Shown piece after piece: positions 17,690-26,356 of a stretch of 64,000 nucleotides of DNA (position 1 is its first letter; every line of letters begins with the position of its first letter). The stretch lies in assembly GCA_017630455.1 (NCBI GenBank), contig JAGBVG010000006.1:1-64000 (forward strand). Direction: 5' to 3'. Under the pieces are notes generated by a model, which was not told the DNA's origin, did no database searches, and saw nothing but the letters and a program-made list of their open reading frames with translations. The DNA comes from Alistipes sp. Its GTDB lineage: Bacteria > Bacteroidota > Bacteroidia > Bacteroidales > Rikenellaceae. The position numbers and the translations under genes were made by a program.

Positions 17690-19918
17690 TTACTTATGGT
17701 CACGACGTGGACCGCGGTGCTCGCGCTTCTCCTGACCCTCGCGTGGCTTACGCTCACGTGGCTCGCGCTCTACCCAACCCTCTGGCTTTGGGAGTAGCGC
17801 CTTACGTGAGAGCTTAAGTTTGCCCGTCTTAGCATCCTTAGCTACGAGCTTAACCTCGAGCATATCGCCCTCCTTGAGGCCAGTCTCCTCCATAGTCTCG
17901 AAACGCTTGTAGTCGATCTCCGAGATGTGCAACAACGCATCCTTACCTGGGAGGATCTCAACAAAAGCACCGAAGTCTACGATAGAGCGGATCTTACCGT
18001 TGTAGGTCTCGCCAATCTCTGGAACAGCTACGATACCCTTGATGCGTGCCAAAGCTGCATCCAAAGACTCCTTATCCTGACCGAAGATATCCACGATACC
18101 CTTCTCATCAACCTCTGTGATGGTGATTGTGGTACCTGTAGTCTTCTGGATCTCCTGGATAACCTTACCACCAGGGCCGATAACAGCACCGATGAACTCC
18201 TGAGGAATTGATATCTGAACGATACGAGGGACAAATGGCTTGTAGTCCTCGCGTGGCTCAGCGATAGTCTCAACCATCTTGTTCAAGATGTGGAGACGAC
18301 CCTGACGCGCCTGCTCCAAAGCCTTTGCCAAAACCTCGTATGAGAGACCGTCAACCTTGATATCCATCTGTGTAGCGGTGATACCGTCACGAGTACCTGT
18401 AACCTTGAAGTCCATATCGCCCAAGTGATCCTCATCGCCCAAGATATCCGACAACACTGCCCAGCGACCAGTAGCAGAGTCTGAGATAAGACCCATAGCG
18501 ATACCTGATACTGGCTTACGAAGCTTAACACCTGCATCCATAAGTGCCAAAGTACCAGCACATACGGTAGCCATAGATGATGAACCGTTAGACTCCAAGA
18601 TATCCGAAACTACACGTACTGCGTAAGGGTTCTCCTCGCCCAGTGGCACCATAGGCTTCAACGCACGCCAAGCCAAGTGACCGTGACCAATCTCGCGGCG
18701 GCTCAAGCCACGTGCTGGACGAGCCTCACCAGTAGAGAATGGAGGGAAGTTGTAGTGGAGTACGAACTGCTCGCTACCCTGTACCAAAACCTCATCCTTC
18801 TGCTTCTCGTCGAGCTTCGTACCGAGAGTTACGGTTGTAAGCGACTGAGTCTCACCACGTGTGAAGATAGCAGAACCGTGAGCGCAAGGGAGGTAGTCGA
18901 TCTCGCACCAGATAGGACGAATCTCATCTGTGCGACGGCCATCCAAACGCTTACCCTCGTCGAGGATCATATTACGCATAGCCTTCTTCTGAACATCGTC
19001 GTGGAAGTACTTATGGATAAGTGGAGCCTTCTCCTCGAGCTCCTCCTCGGTATAGCGTGACGCAAACTCTGCCTCCAAAGCATCGAAAGCCTCGGCACGC
19101 TCGTGCTTCATAGTACCGCTGGTAGCGATAGCATAAGCCTTGTCGTAAAGCTCCGAAATGATAGTCTGACGCAACTCCTCGTCGTTGGTCTCGTGGCAGT
19201 ACTCGCGCTTAACATCCTTGCCAAGCTCCTTCATAAGCTCAATCTGCACTGCACAGTGCTTCTTGATCTCCTCGTGAGCAAACATAATAGCGCCGAGCAT
19301 AACCTCCTCCGATACCTCGTTCATCTCACCCTCAACCATAAGGATGTTGTCGATAGTACCACCTACCATAATATCGAGGTCTGCTCTCTTCATAGCCTCG
19401 AAACCTGGGTTGATGACATACTCGCCATCGATGCGAGCTACGCGCACCTCAGAAATAGGACCGCCGAATGGAATATCCGAAACTGCCAAAGCAGCCGACG
19501 CAGCCAAACCTGCCAAAGCATCAGGCTGAATATCTTTCTCAGCTGAGATAAGGTTTACGGTTACGAATACCTCAGCGTGGTAATCTGCAGGGAACAACGG
19601 ACGCAAAGCACGGTCGATAAGACGTGCCACCAAAATCTCAGAGTCACCAGCCTTACCCTCGCGCTTCATAAAGCCACCAGGAAAACGTCCGCAAGATGCG
19701 TACTTCTCCTTATACTCCACCTGCAAAGGCATAAAATCGGTTCCCTCCTTGGCATCCTTAGCGGCAACAACAGTACCCAAAAGCATTGTGTCGCCCATAC
19801 GTACAACCACCGAGCCATCAGCCTGCTTAGCAAGCTTGCCGGTCTCGATCATAATCTCGCGACCGTCAGCGAGAGTGATTGTCTTCTGTACAGCATTGTA
19901 CAACTTGTTAGCTTCCAT
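17690..19918 (-). CDS. pnp: Polyribonucleotide nucleotidyltransferase (PNPase)
   Basis: Phosphorolytic 3'-5' exoribonuclease of the RNA degradosome; a cytoplasmic trimer. The 742 residues include the first RNase PH domain (start, [20 protein letters not shown]), a helical linker, the second RNase PH core with [17 protein letters not shown] and the [20 protein letters not shown] catalytic region, a KH domain ([20 protein letters not shown]), and an S1 domain ([20 protein letters not shown]). The tail is rich in Arg and Glu ([20 protein letters not shown]). It lies downstream of rpsO in the common rpsO-pnp order, with a stable hairpin between the two. Confidence 0.97.
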   Translation of the reverse strand: MEANKLYNAVQKTITLADGREIMIETGKLAKQADGSVVVRMGDTMLLGTVVAAKDAKEGTDFMPLQVEYKEKYASCGRFPGGFMKREGKAGDSEILVARLIDRALRPLFPADYHAEVFVTVNLISAEKDIQPDALAGLAASAALAVSDIPFGGPISEVRVARIDGEYVINPGFEAMKRADLDIMVGGTIDNILMVEGEMNEVSEEVMLGAIMFAHEEIKKHCAVQIELMKELGKDVKREYCHETNDEELRQTIISELYDKAYAIATSGTMKHERAEAFDALEAEFASRYTEEELEEKAPLIHKYFHDDVQKKAMRNMILDEGKRLDGRRTDEIRPIWCEIDYLPCAHGSAIFTRGETQSLTTVTLGTKLDEKQKDEVLVQGSEQFVLHYNFPPFSTGEARPARGLSRREIGHGHLAWRALKPMVPLGEENPYAVRVVSDILESNGSSSMATVCAGTLALMDAGVKLRKPVSGIAMGLISDSATGRWAVLSDILGDEDHLGDMDFKVTGTRDGITATQMDIKVDGLSYEVLAKALEQARQGRLHILNKMVETIAEPREDYKPFVPRIVQISIPQEFIGAVIGPGGKVIQEIQKTTGTTITITEVDEKGIVDIFGQDKESLDAALARIKGIVAVPEIGETYNGKIRSIVDFGAFVEILPGKDALLHISEIDYKRFETMEETGLKEGDMLEVKLVAKDAKTGKLKLSRKALLPKPEGWVEREPRERKPREGQEKREHRGPRRDHK

Positions 19919-19988
19919 AAAAATTTCTAAAAAAACCTCTAAAAAAATTTCCTCTAAATATATCGAAATAAATCTTAATTTTCAGTGT

Positions 19989-20022
19989 AAATGAAGGCAA
20001 TGCCGAAGCCTTGCCTTCATTT
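19989..20022 (-). promoter_or_regulatory. Stable hairpin between rpsO and pnp
   Basis: A 12-bp perfect stem (AAATGAAGGCAA/TTGCCTTCATTT) encloses GGCTTCGGCA on the minus strand. It lies 11 nt past the rpsO stop and about 70 nt before the pnp ATG. No T tract follows directly. It could be a leaky terminator, or an RNase III or PNPase control site as known between rpsO and pnp in Escherichia coli. Which of these applies is inference. Confidence 0.65.
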
Positions 20023-20033
20023 GCTGCACACTC

Positions 20034-20303
20034 TTACTTACGGAGGTTAAGAGTCTTAAGGATTGCGCGGTAACGCTCGATATCAACCTCCTTCAAGTAC
20101 ATAAGCAACTTACGACGCTTACCTACGAGGCGCAACAACGAACGCTGTGTGCCGTAGTCGTGACGGTTGCTCTTCATGTGCTCGGTAAGGTGGTTGATAC
20201 GGTAAGTGAATAACGCGATCTGGCTCTCGGGTGAGCCTGTGTCTGTTGTAGACTTGCCGTACTGGCCAAACAACTCCTGCTTCTTCTCAGGTGTCAAATA
20301 CAT
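20034..20303 (-). CDS. rpsO: 30S ribosomal protein S15
   Basis: Primary 16S rRNA-binding protein of the small-subunit platform. The 89-residue form starting MYLTPEKKQELFGQYG is the family length and contains DTGSPESQIALFTYRINHLT and HDYGTQRSLLRLVGKRRKLL. An in-frame ATG 69 nt upstream exists, but it would add 23 non-conserved residues and leave a leader of under 40 nt, so the inner ATG is chosen. It is followed by a stable hairpin and pnp. Confidence 0.97.
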   Translation of the reverse strand: MYLTPEKKQELFGQYGKSTTDTGSPESQIALFTYRINHLTEHMKSNRHDYGTQRSLLRLVGKRRKLLMYLKEVDIERYRAILKTLNLRK

Positions 20304-20405
20304 AGTTTTAAATGTTTTTATGGCACGCCTCCACACTTTTACCCGAGGAGTACGCACCTGGTTCCACTCCACGACAGATCATCCTTACCTTAGATCCTGC
20401 CGGAG
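20304..20405 (-). promoter_or_regulatory. rpsO 5' leader, possible autoregulatory region
   Basis: About 100 nt of transcribed leader. It includes GGAGT (20354-20358 region) able to pair with ACTCC across about 14 nt, and GC-rich segments unlike the AT-rich surroundings. S15 leaders in other bacteria bind S15 for feedback control, with different folds in each group. Such a role here is inference. Confidence 0.35.
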
Positions 20406-20412
20406 CGTGGCG

Positions 20413-20443
20413 CAAAGATACAACATTTATCGCGAATAGCAAA
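20413..20443 (-). promoter_or_regulatory. Promoter of rpsO-pnp
   Basis: On the minus strand, TTTG (20440-20443) and TATCTTTG (20413-20420) are separated by exactly 19 nt. This is a consensus Bacteroidota promoter 110 nt before the S15 ATG. Confidence 0.8.
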
Positions 20444-20803
20444 ACCTTTTTCAAAAGAAAAAGAGCTATTTGACCAAGATTTTTTATGATTACGCCAAAT
20501 TTTATTACGAAATAACATCAACCTACAGCGCAACACCGAGCAAAAAGAGGCATCAAACCATACGACAATCGACAAAGAAACACCGCTACAACAGGGCTGG
20601 CAATGCATCAAAAAACACCACCACCCCACCCCGAGCGCTCCCCCTGCAATATCCGCTACTGACTCAACAATCGCCCCTTAAACCAGCGAAATATATTCTT
20701 TTTAATAACCACAAACGTCACACTTTTTAACAATAAAATAAAAACCCACGGTTGCCGACTTTTCTATTTTTCCACGGATATTTACATTTTTCGGTGCATA
20801 AGG
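20444..20803. other. 360-nt gap with no recognised gene
   Basis: Divergent intergenic DNA between the rpsO and apbE promoters. The plus strand is rich in A and C (many CAACA and ACC runs). No ORF of credible composition, hairpin terminator or RNA family was recognised. Confidence 0.6.
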
Positions 20804-20834
20804 GTTGAAAATTGTGATTTTTTGCCTATCTTTG
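20804..20834 (+). promoter_or_regulatory. Promoter of the apbE operon
   Basis: GTTG at 20804-20807 and TATCTTTG at 20827-20834 with a 19-nt spacer, 26 nt before the apbE ATG. Confidence 0.7.
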
Positions 20835-20860
20835 TCGCGAATTTATAAATAACATTCTCT

Positions 20861-21871
20861 ATGTTAGTAGGTGTAGCAAAAAAAATACTTTTCGTCTTTA
20901 TCGCCTCGTTGCTCCTCGCAGCAGTGGGTTGCAGCCCGAAAAGCAGCTATATCACCGTAGACGGCACAGCGCTCGGAACATTTGTTCAAGTGAAGTGCCA
21001 CACACACCTCTCCCCCGACACCATCACCTCGATAATCGAGGAGGTGGACTCCCAAGCAAAAGCCTCGATGTCTATATTCGACCCACATTCGCTGCTCTCG
21101 CAGATAAACCGCAACGAGACCGATGTAACGGATGAGCATATCATCTACAACATCAACCTCGCGCGTAAATTCTCGGAGCTTAGCAGCGGGGCGTACGACA
21201 TCACCATCAAGCCTCTAACTGACGCGTGGGGCTTCGGACGCGAGAGATCGCACGCCAGCGACGTAGACATCGACTCGATATTAACCTTTGTGGGCTACGA
21301 CAAACTATCTGTCGAGGAGGGCAAAATCGTTAAGAGCGACCCACGTGTGCAGATAGACCTCAACTCCATAGCCAAGGGTTATGTTGTGGATATGGTTGCC
21401 GAGCGTCTGGAGGCGTTGGCGATTAAGGATTATATGGTAAACATCGGTGGCGAGGTGCGATGCCGCGGATGCAATCCCCAAAACCAGATGTGGTCGATAG
21501 GCATCGAGACACCCTACGACGGCAATATGGCTATGGACAGCTTCGAGAAGATCATCCTACTCGACAATGCTGCGGTGGCAACATCGGGCAACTATCGCCG
21601 TTTCTATATCGCCGAGGATGGCCAGAAGGTGACACACACCATCGACCCTCGCACAGGATATAGCGTTGTAAGCTCGCTGCTCTCGGCAACCGTAGTAGCC
21701 GAGGAGTGTGCCGTGGCGGATGCCGCAGCCACAATGTTTATGGCTCTCGGCTCGGATGAGGCATTGGCAGTTGCAGAGCGTTGCGAGGCGGAGTACGGAT
21801 GGCGATACTATTTCATCTACGCCGATGGCGAGGGATACCGCGTAGAGTGTTCCGAGGAGTTTAAGGAGTAA
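20861..21871 (+). CDS. apbE: FAD:protein FMN transferase (ApbE), lipoprotein
   Basis: Attaches FMN covalently to threonine in flavoproteins such as NqrB/NqrC and RnfD/RnfG, acting on the periplasmic side. The 336 residues begin with a signal peptide and lipobox (LAAVGC). ApbE motifs are YITVDGTALGTFVQVKC, DPHSLLSQIN, the substrate segment YDITIKPLTDAWGFG, IDLNSIAKGYVVDMVAERLE, VNIGGEVRCRG and the Mg-binding HTIDPRTGYSVVSSLLSATV. It is followed after only 4 nt by the lipid kinase gene. Its Nqr or Rnf targets are not in the window. Confidence 0.95.
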   Translation: MLVGVAKKILFVFIASLLLAAVGCSPKSSYITVDGTALGTFVQVKCHTHLSPDTITSIIEEVDSQAKASMSIFDPHSLLSQINRNETDVTDEHIIYNINLARKFSELSSGAYDITIKPLTDAWGFGRERSHASDVDIDSILTFVGYDKLSVEEGKIVKSDPRVQIDLNSIAKGYVVDMVAERLEALAIKDYMVNIGGEVRCRGCNPQNQMWSIGIETPYDGNMAMDSFEKIILLDNAAVATSGNYRRFYIAEDGQKVTHTIDPRTGYSVVSSLLSATVVAEECAVADAAATMFMALGSDEALAVAERCEAEYGWRYYFIYADGEGYRVECSEEFKE

Positions 21872-21875
21872 GCGT

Positions 21876-22727
21876 ATGAAGGCATTGCTACTATACAACA
21901 ACAAGGCGGGCAAGGGTCGCATAGCGCGCCACGTGAGCAGAATCACAGAGATCTTTCGCGAGCGTGACATCGACATCCGTCCCAAGGCTATTAACTTCGA
22001 CGAAAACCCCTTTGAGGGCGACGAGGATACGGAGTTGGCTGTGGTGTGCGGTGGCGACGGCACCATAAACTTTGTGGTCAACAAGATGTACGATAAGGGT
22101 CTCGACATCACCCTCGGCATCATTGCAGCAGGCACGGCAAATGACTTCGCAGGAGCCTTGGGCGTTAAGCGCGGCGTGCTGCGTGCTGCAAAGCAGATAG
22201 CCAGCGGCGTGGAGCGCAGAGTGGATTGCGGAAGGGTTAACGGCAGATACTTCGTAAACGTCCTGAGCTTCGGAGTGCTGACAACCACATCGCAACAGGC
22301 ATCGGACAAGGAGAAGCACTTGGTAGGCAAGTTGGCATACCTGCGCATCGGTACGCGTGACCTTATGACGATGCACCGCATACCTGTGAGCATAAAGAGT
22401 GACGAGGAGGAGGTGCAGTGCGACGCGGCGATGGTATTGGTATTCAACGGTCGCAGCGCGGGACGCTTCAAGCTCGCCCCCGAGGCCACAGTGAATGACG
22501 GACTCCTCGACGTACTGATTCTCGACTACGACAATATGGCCAAGACCTGTATGAGTATGATGCACTACCTCATCGACGGCAAGGATGCCAAGGTGCGATA
22601 CATACGCAGTAACAAGATTGAGCTACGTTGCGACCTCCCGGAGCAAACCGATGTCGATGGTCAGCCCGGCCCAGAGTTTCCACTTAGTGTGGAGTGTCTT
22701 GCCGGACACCTCAGGATAAGGATTTAA
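21876..22727 (+). CDS. YegS/BmrU-family lipid kinase (DAGK catalytic domain)
   Basis: Predicted ATP-dependent kinase acting on diacylglycerol or a related lipid. The 283-residue protein has the family motifs YNNKAGKG near the N-terminus, VVCGGDGTINFVVN (nucleotide-binding GGDGT) at about 49-62, GIIAAGTANDFAGALG, and a late DGQPGPEFPLSVECLAGHLR. No membrane segment is seen. It lies directly behind apbE and is likely co-transcribed. The lipid substrate cannot be told from sequence; some relatives act on sphingoid bases, which is relevant because many Bacteroidota make sphingolipids. Confidence 0.88.
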   Translation: MKALLLYNNKAGKGRIARHVSRITEIFRERDIDIRPKAINFDENPFEGDEDTELAVVCGGDGTINFVVNKMYDKGLDITLGIIAAGTANDFAGALGVKRGVLRAAKQIASGVERRVDCGRVNGRYFVNVLSFGVLTTTSQQASDKEKHLVGKLAYLRIGTRDLMTMHRIPVSIKSDEEEVQCDAAMVLVFNGRSAGRFKLAPEATVNDGLLDVLILDYDNMAKTCMSMMHYLIDGKDAKVRYIRSNKIELRCDLPEQTDVDGQPGPEFPLSVECLAGHLRIRI

Positions 22728-22850
22728 GAGGGGAGACAAAGATTAAGGAGGAGAGCAATGATTGAGGAAGTTGTATGAGAGGGTTGTGTGAGGATATTGT
22801 GAGGAGGATTGTGTGAGGAGGATTTAGTAAGATTAATAAAATATATCGGG
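22728..22850 (+). other. Purine-rich degenerate repeat before the AraC gene
   Basis: About 120 nt made almost wholly of G, A and T with recurring GAGGAGGATT and TGTGTGAGGA units on the coding strand. No promoter box of the TAnnTTTG type is seen, so the AraC gene may be read through from apbE. Similar purine-rich stretches occur at 38500-38556 and, on the minus strand, at 57342-57598. Confidence 0.5.
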
Positions 22851-22852
22851 CA

Positions 22853-23833
22853 ATGCCCAAAGATAGTAAAATAAGTTATATGAAGCAGGATGGTATCAAA
22901 AGAACCTCGATAGAGAGGCTTAAGTCACGTTTCGAAACCGCCTACTACTCGGAGGATATGGTTATCACTCCGCTTGTTATGTTTCGCGAGTTGGACGACC
23001 TGACAGCACTCATACAGGGTATCTCTATCGGTGTAACCGTGAGTGGCACAGCGCGCATCAAGATCAACGGCAAGCTCCACGAGTTACGTCCCAACACACT
23101 CTTCATATTCAACGAGAATACGGTTATCGAGCAGGTTAAGGCTTCGATACGTTCGTCGGGATATATGATTACCTACTCGCAGCAGTACCTCAACAGCATC
23201 CACGTAGATACTCAGGATCTTATATCTATCTACCACGGATTCCTCGATGAGCCTTGCGTGCAGATCACACCCGAGGAGGCTACATACATCCACGACATCT
23301 CGAAGTTTATGCGTTCTGTGCTCTGCGACTACGCCCCATCGGCCAATCGCCAGAAGATCATAAGCTCGCTCTTTGCCGCTATGTTCCACTACGTTATGGG
23401 AATCCTCCAGCAGCACAACCTGCCAACAAACGGCACGGTGAGCAACCGCACAGATGAGCTTTTCAACACCTTCCTGAGCCTTCTGCGCGAGCATTGTAGC
23501 ACCGAGCGCAGCGTGGAGTTCTACGCCTCGAAGATGAACATCACACCGAAGTACCTCTCGCTGATTCTCAAGAAGAAGAGCGGCCGCAACGCCTCGAAGC
23601 TTATCGACGAGGCGGTGGTATACGAGGCTAAGCGACTCCTGAAGTACTCGGGTATGAGCATCCGCGATATCGCCATAAAGCTCAACTTCGCATCGCAGAG
23701 TTTCTTCGGCAAGTACTTCAAGCAGAGGGTGGGAGTGTCGCCATCGCGCTATAAGATTTGGGATGGCCGCACCGAGGATATCATTGCCAACGACAGTGCA
23801 TTTCCCGATCCGATGATGGAGAATGAGGCATAA
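22853..23833 (+). CDS. AraC-family transcriptional regulator
   Basis: 326-residue regulator. The N-terminal 160 residues look like a cupin-type sensor (ISIGVTVSGTARIKINGKLH, then RPNTLFIFNENTVIEQVKAS). The C-terminal 100 residues are the double helix-turn-helix with YASKMNITPKYLSLILKKKS, then the second-helix pattern MSIRDIAIKLNFASQSFFGK and YFKQRVGVSPSRYK. A later in-frame ATG at 22880 could be the real start. It sits between the apbE operon and dsbD. Its target is unknown; the neighbouring dsbD is a candidate by position only. Confidence 0.9.
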   Translation: MPKDSKISYMKQDGIKRTSIERLKSRFETAYYSEDMVITPLVMFRELDDLTALIQGISIGVTVSGTARIKINGKLHELRPNTLFIFNENTVIEQVKASIRSSGYMITYSQQYLNSIHVDTQDLISIYHGFLDEPCVQITPEEATYIHDISKFMRSVLCDYAPSANRQKIISSLFAAMFHYVMGILQQHNLPTNGTVSNRTDELFNTFLSLLREHCSTERSVEFYASKMNITPKYLSLILKKKSGRNASKLIDEAVVYEAKRLLKYSGMSIRDIAIKLNFASQSFFGKYFKQRVGVSPSRYKIWDGRTEDIIANDSAFPDPMMENEA

Positions 23834-23893
23834 GCCGCACAACAACCTACGAAACAATTTACAAACAATTAAATAAACTAAACCAAAACAGTT

Positions 23894-25816
23894 ATGAAAA
23901 ATCTTTTCAAGACATTGGTGCTCTCTATCGCACTGATGCTTCCTTTCGCGGTATCGGCACAGGATGCTGCGAAGACTACAGGTTCTGTAGTCAATGAGAA
24001 TGAGGGTGCGCCTGTTGAGTGGGCTATCAGCGCCGAGGAGTTGGAGGACGGTAAATATGCCGTAACCCTCGAGGCTACTATCGCTGAGGGCTTCCACGGC
24101 TACCCTATGACCGACTTCTCAGCTCCTTACTTCGAGTTTGACAACGCTCAGGTTGTTGGCGACATCGTAGAGACCCTCACACCAGAGGAGCACGGTATCG
24201 ACGAGCTTACTGGCCAGCCTTCACTTATCTACTACAACAAGGCTATCTACGTTCACACTATCGAGGCTACTGCAGGTCAGAAGGTTACAGGTTACATCAG
24301 CGCAACAATATGCACCAACGACACCAACCAGTGCACCTCAAACCCTGCTACATTCTCTATCCAGATGCCTGGTGAGGCTGTTGTAGCTGCTGCGGAGACA
24401 ACTGGCACAACATCTTCTGCTGCGCCACTCGACTGGGGTTCTATCATCACTGCTATCCTCTGGGGCTTCGCAGCGTTGTTGACTCCTTGTGTATTCCCTA
24501 TGGTGCCTATGACCGTATCGTTCTTCGTTAAGGGCTCACAGTCTCCAGCTCAGGGTCGTTTCCGCGCTTTGATGTATGGTTTCTTCATCATCGCACTCTA
24601 CGTGTTGCCTATCGCAATCCTCGTGCTTCTCTCTAACGCATTCGGTACAAACGTTGCGGGCGATATCTTCAACGCTATCGGTACACACTGGATTCCTAAC
24701 CTTATCTTCTTCGTTATCTTTATGATCTTCGCAGCGTCGTTCCTCGGTGCATTCGAGATCACACTCCCATCATCACTCGTTAACAAGAGCGATGAGGGTG
24801 CAGACAAAGGCGGCTTGGTAGGTATCTTCTTTATGGCGTTGACCCTCGTACTCGTATCATTCTCTTGTACAGGTCCTATCGTAGGTTCGGTTATCATCAG
24901 CTCTACAAGCGGCGGTGTGTGGATGCCAATCATCACTATGGCTGCGTTTGCTATCGCCTTTGCACTTCCATTTACCGTTTTGGCGTGGTTCCCATCATTG
25001 CTTAAGAACTTGCCTAAGAGCGGTGGTTGGTTGAACTCTGTGAAGGTTGTTCTCGGTTTCATCGAGGTTGCCCTCGGTTTGAAGTTCTTGATGACTGCAG
25101 ACCAGACTATGCACTGGGGCTTGCTCGACCGTGAGGTATACCTCGCACTCTGGATCGTGACATTCTCATTGCTCGGCTTCTACTTGCTCGGCAAGCTTCG
25201 TTTTGCTCACGACGACGAGGTTAAGCACGTATCTGTATTCCGCCTCACCCTCGCTATCGGTGTATTCTCATTCGTAGTATATATGATCCCAGGTATGTTT
25301 GGTGCGCCACTCAACGCTATCTCTGGCTACATCCCACCAATGACTACTCAGGACTACCAGATCAACGGTCGCGTGGAGAACACCAACACAGGTCGCAAGT
25401 ATGCCGACTTCCTCCACTTGCCACACCAGTTGGAGGGTCACTTCGACTTCGAGGAGGCTGTTGCAGATGCTAAGAAGCAGAACAAGCCTATCTTCGTAGA
25501 CGTTACAGGTCACGCTTGTAACAACTGCCGCGAGATGGAGACTATGGTATGGAGCCACAGCAGCGTATTGCCAATGTTGCAGAACGACTTTGTAATCTGC
25601 GCACTCTACGTTGACGACAACACCAAGGTTGAGGGTGGCAAGCGTTTGGGTTCTATCAACTCTAAGTTTGCTCAGGATCGCTGGGGCGTTAACGCACAGC
25701 CAGGCTACATCTTGCTCTCTCCAGACGGTGAGACAGTATTGGCTGGTCCACGCGGTTACGACACCGACATCCAGGCTTTCGTAGAGTTCCTTAACACTGC
25801 TAAGAACGCTATGTAA
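23894..25816 (+). CDS. dsbD: Thiol:disulfide interchange protein DsbD
   Basis: Moves electrons from cytoplasmic thioredoxin across the inner membrane to periplasmic thiol proteins. The 640 residues show all three parts: a signal peptide (about 1-22) and an N-terminal Ig-like domain with the cysteine pair in ATICTNDTNQC; about eight membrane helices (180-490), the first with the redox cysteine in LLTPCVFPMVPMTVSFFV and a later one in VLVSFSCTGPIVGSVI; and a C-terminal thioredoxin-like domain with the active site GHACNNCREME. Codon use is strongly biased, as in highly expressed genes. It is followed by a strong terminator. Confidence 0.95.
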   Translation: MKNLFKTLVLSIALMLPFAVSAQDAAKTTGSVVNENEGAPVEWAISAEELEDGKYAVTLEATIAEGFHGYPMTDFSAPYFEFDNAQVVGDIVETLTPEEHGIDELTGQPSLIYYNKAIYVHTIEATAGQKVTGYISATICTNDTNQCTSNPATFSIQMPGEAVVAAAETTGTTSSAAPLDWGSIITAILWGFAALLTPCVFPMVPMTVSFFVKGSQSPAQGRFRALMYGFFIIALYVLPIAILVLLSNAFGTNVAGDIFNAIGTHWIPNLIFFVIFMIFAASFLGAFEITLPSSLVNKSDEGADKGGLVGIFFMALTLVLVSFSCTGPIVGSVIISSTSGGVWMPIITMAAFAIAFALPFTVLAWFPSLLKNLPKSGGWLNSVKVVLGFIEVALGLKFLMTADQTMHWGLLDREVYLALWIVTFSLLGFYLLGKLRFAHDDEVKHVSVFRLTLAIGVFSFVVYMIPGMFGAPLNAISGYIPPMTTQDYQINGRVENTNTGRKYADFLHLPHQLEGHFDFEEAVADAKKQNKPIFVDVTGHACNNCREMETMVWSHSSVLPMLQNDFVICALYVDDNTKVEGGKRLGSINSKFAQDRWGVNAQPGYILLSPDGETVLAGPRGYDTDIQAFVEFLNTAKNAM

Positions 25817-25846
25817 TAGGCTTTTATGCCACGAAATAGGCCTATG

Positions 25847-25889
25847 CCTACAAAAAAAACGACTCCTTCGGGGTCGTTTTTTTTGTAGG
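25847..25889 (+). terminator. Intrinsic terminator of dsbD
   Basis: Long stem CCTACAAAAAAAACGAC with GTCGTTTTTTTTGTAGG around CTCCTTCGGG. The T run is internal to the right arm and the A run to the left, so it could act on both strands. Confidence 0.92.
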
Positions 25890-25958
25890 TGAAAGGTGAA
25901 AAGTGTGGTACACTAAAGCGCAGATGTTTATTATTAATGTCACCCTGAGCGGATATGT

Positions 25959-26065
25959 ATGTCATCCTAAGCGGAACGCAGTGAAGTCGAAGGATCTCCT
26001 CGCTATGTACACATTTTCAACGGGTTGTACAATTAGGAGATTCTTCGACAAGCTCAGAATGACAT
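25959..26065. repeat. MITE-like inverted repeat, complete copy with duplicated edge
   Basis: The left arm (TGTCATCCTAAGCGGAACGC, then AGTCGAAGGATCTCCTCG) and right arm (AGGAGATTCTTCGACAAGCT, then CAGAATGACATAAAT) are reverse complements around a centre ending ACGGGTTGTACA, as at 15536. A second left edge (ATGTCACCCTGAGCGGAT) lies 20 nt before it at 25937, as if the end had been duplicated or a second copy lost. Confidence 0.75.
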
Positions 26066-26097
26066 AAATGCCAAGCATTTATGCATTATTTCACTTC

Positions 26098-26143
26098 CAC
26101 ATTCCCCCTAAATCCCCCTTTGGCAAAGGGGGACTTGGATGTG
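26098..26143. repeat. C-run/G-run palindrome
   Basis: CACATTCCCCCTAAATCCCC, then CTTTGGCAAAGGGGGACTTG and GATGTG, form an interrupted palindrome of 46 nt. The AATCCCCCTTTGGCAAAGGG core resembles a short repeat I have seen scattered in Bacteroidota genomes; that link is from memory. Confidence 0.5.
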
Positions 26144-26187
26144 TTATCAGTGTCATTAACACACTCTATATGTACAACAACGTATTT

Positions 26188-26352
26188 TTGTTAGCGGCCG
26201 CAGATTGCAGCTTATAACATCAAATTTTAATTTTTGATTTTATAGGAGCAAATTTGTTCTATCGCAAAACAAGAAACCTCGGGATAGTACAAGACGTACA
26301 GCCCGAGGTTACTTAGTTTTTGGGATGGGACGAAGATGCCCTATATAAATCA
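26188..26352. repeat. Structured intergenic element, copy C (with older remnant)
   Basis: The central hairpin spans 26275-26310: a 9-bp stem AACCTCGGG/CCCGAGGTT enclosing GTAC (26287-26290), AAGAC, GTAC (26296-26299). The flanks TATAGGAGCAAATTTG (from about 26241) and CGAAGATGCCCTATA (ending about 26345) can pair. The end lies about 10 nt past the rpoD stop. A separate piece at 26188-26218 (GTTAGCGGCCGCAGATTGC, then AGCTTATAAC) matches the right end of copy B, indicating the remains of another copy. Confidence 0.75.
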
Positions 26353-26356
26353 AAAA

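Noticed and set aside
20304..20372. Upstream start of ribosomal protein S15 giving 112 residues
   Set aside because: The extra 23 residues are not part of the S15 family, and MYLTPEKK is the normal start. The extension would leave a leader of under 40 nt.
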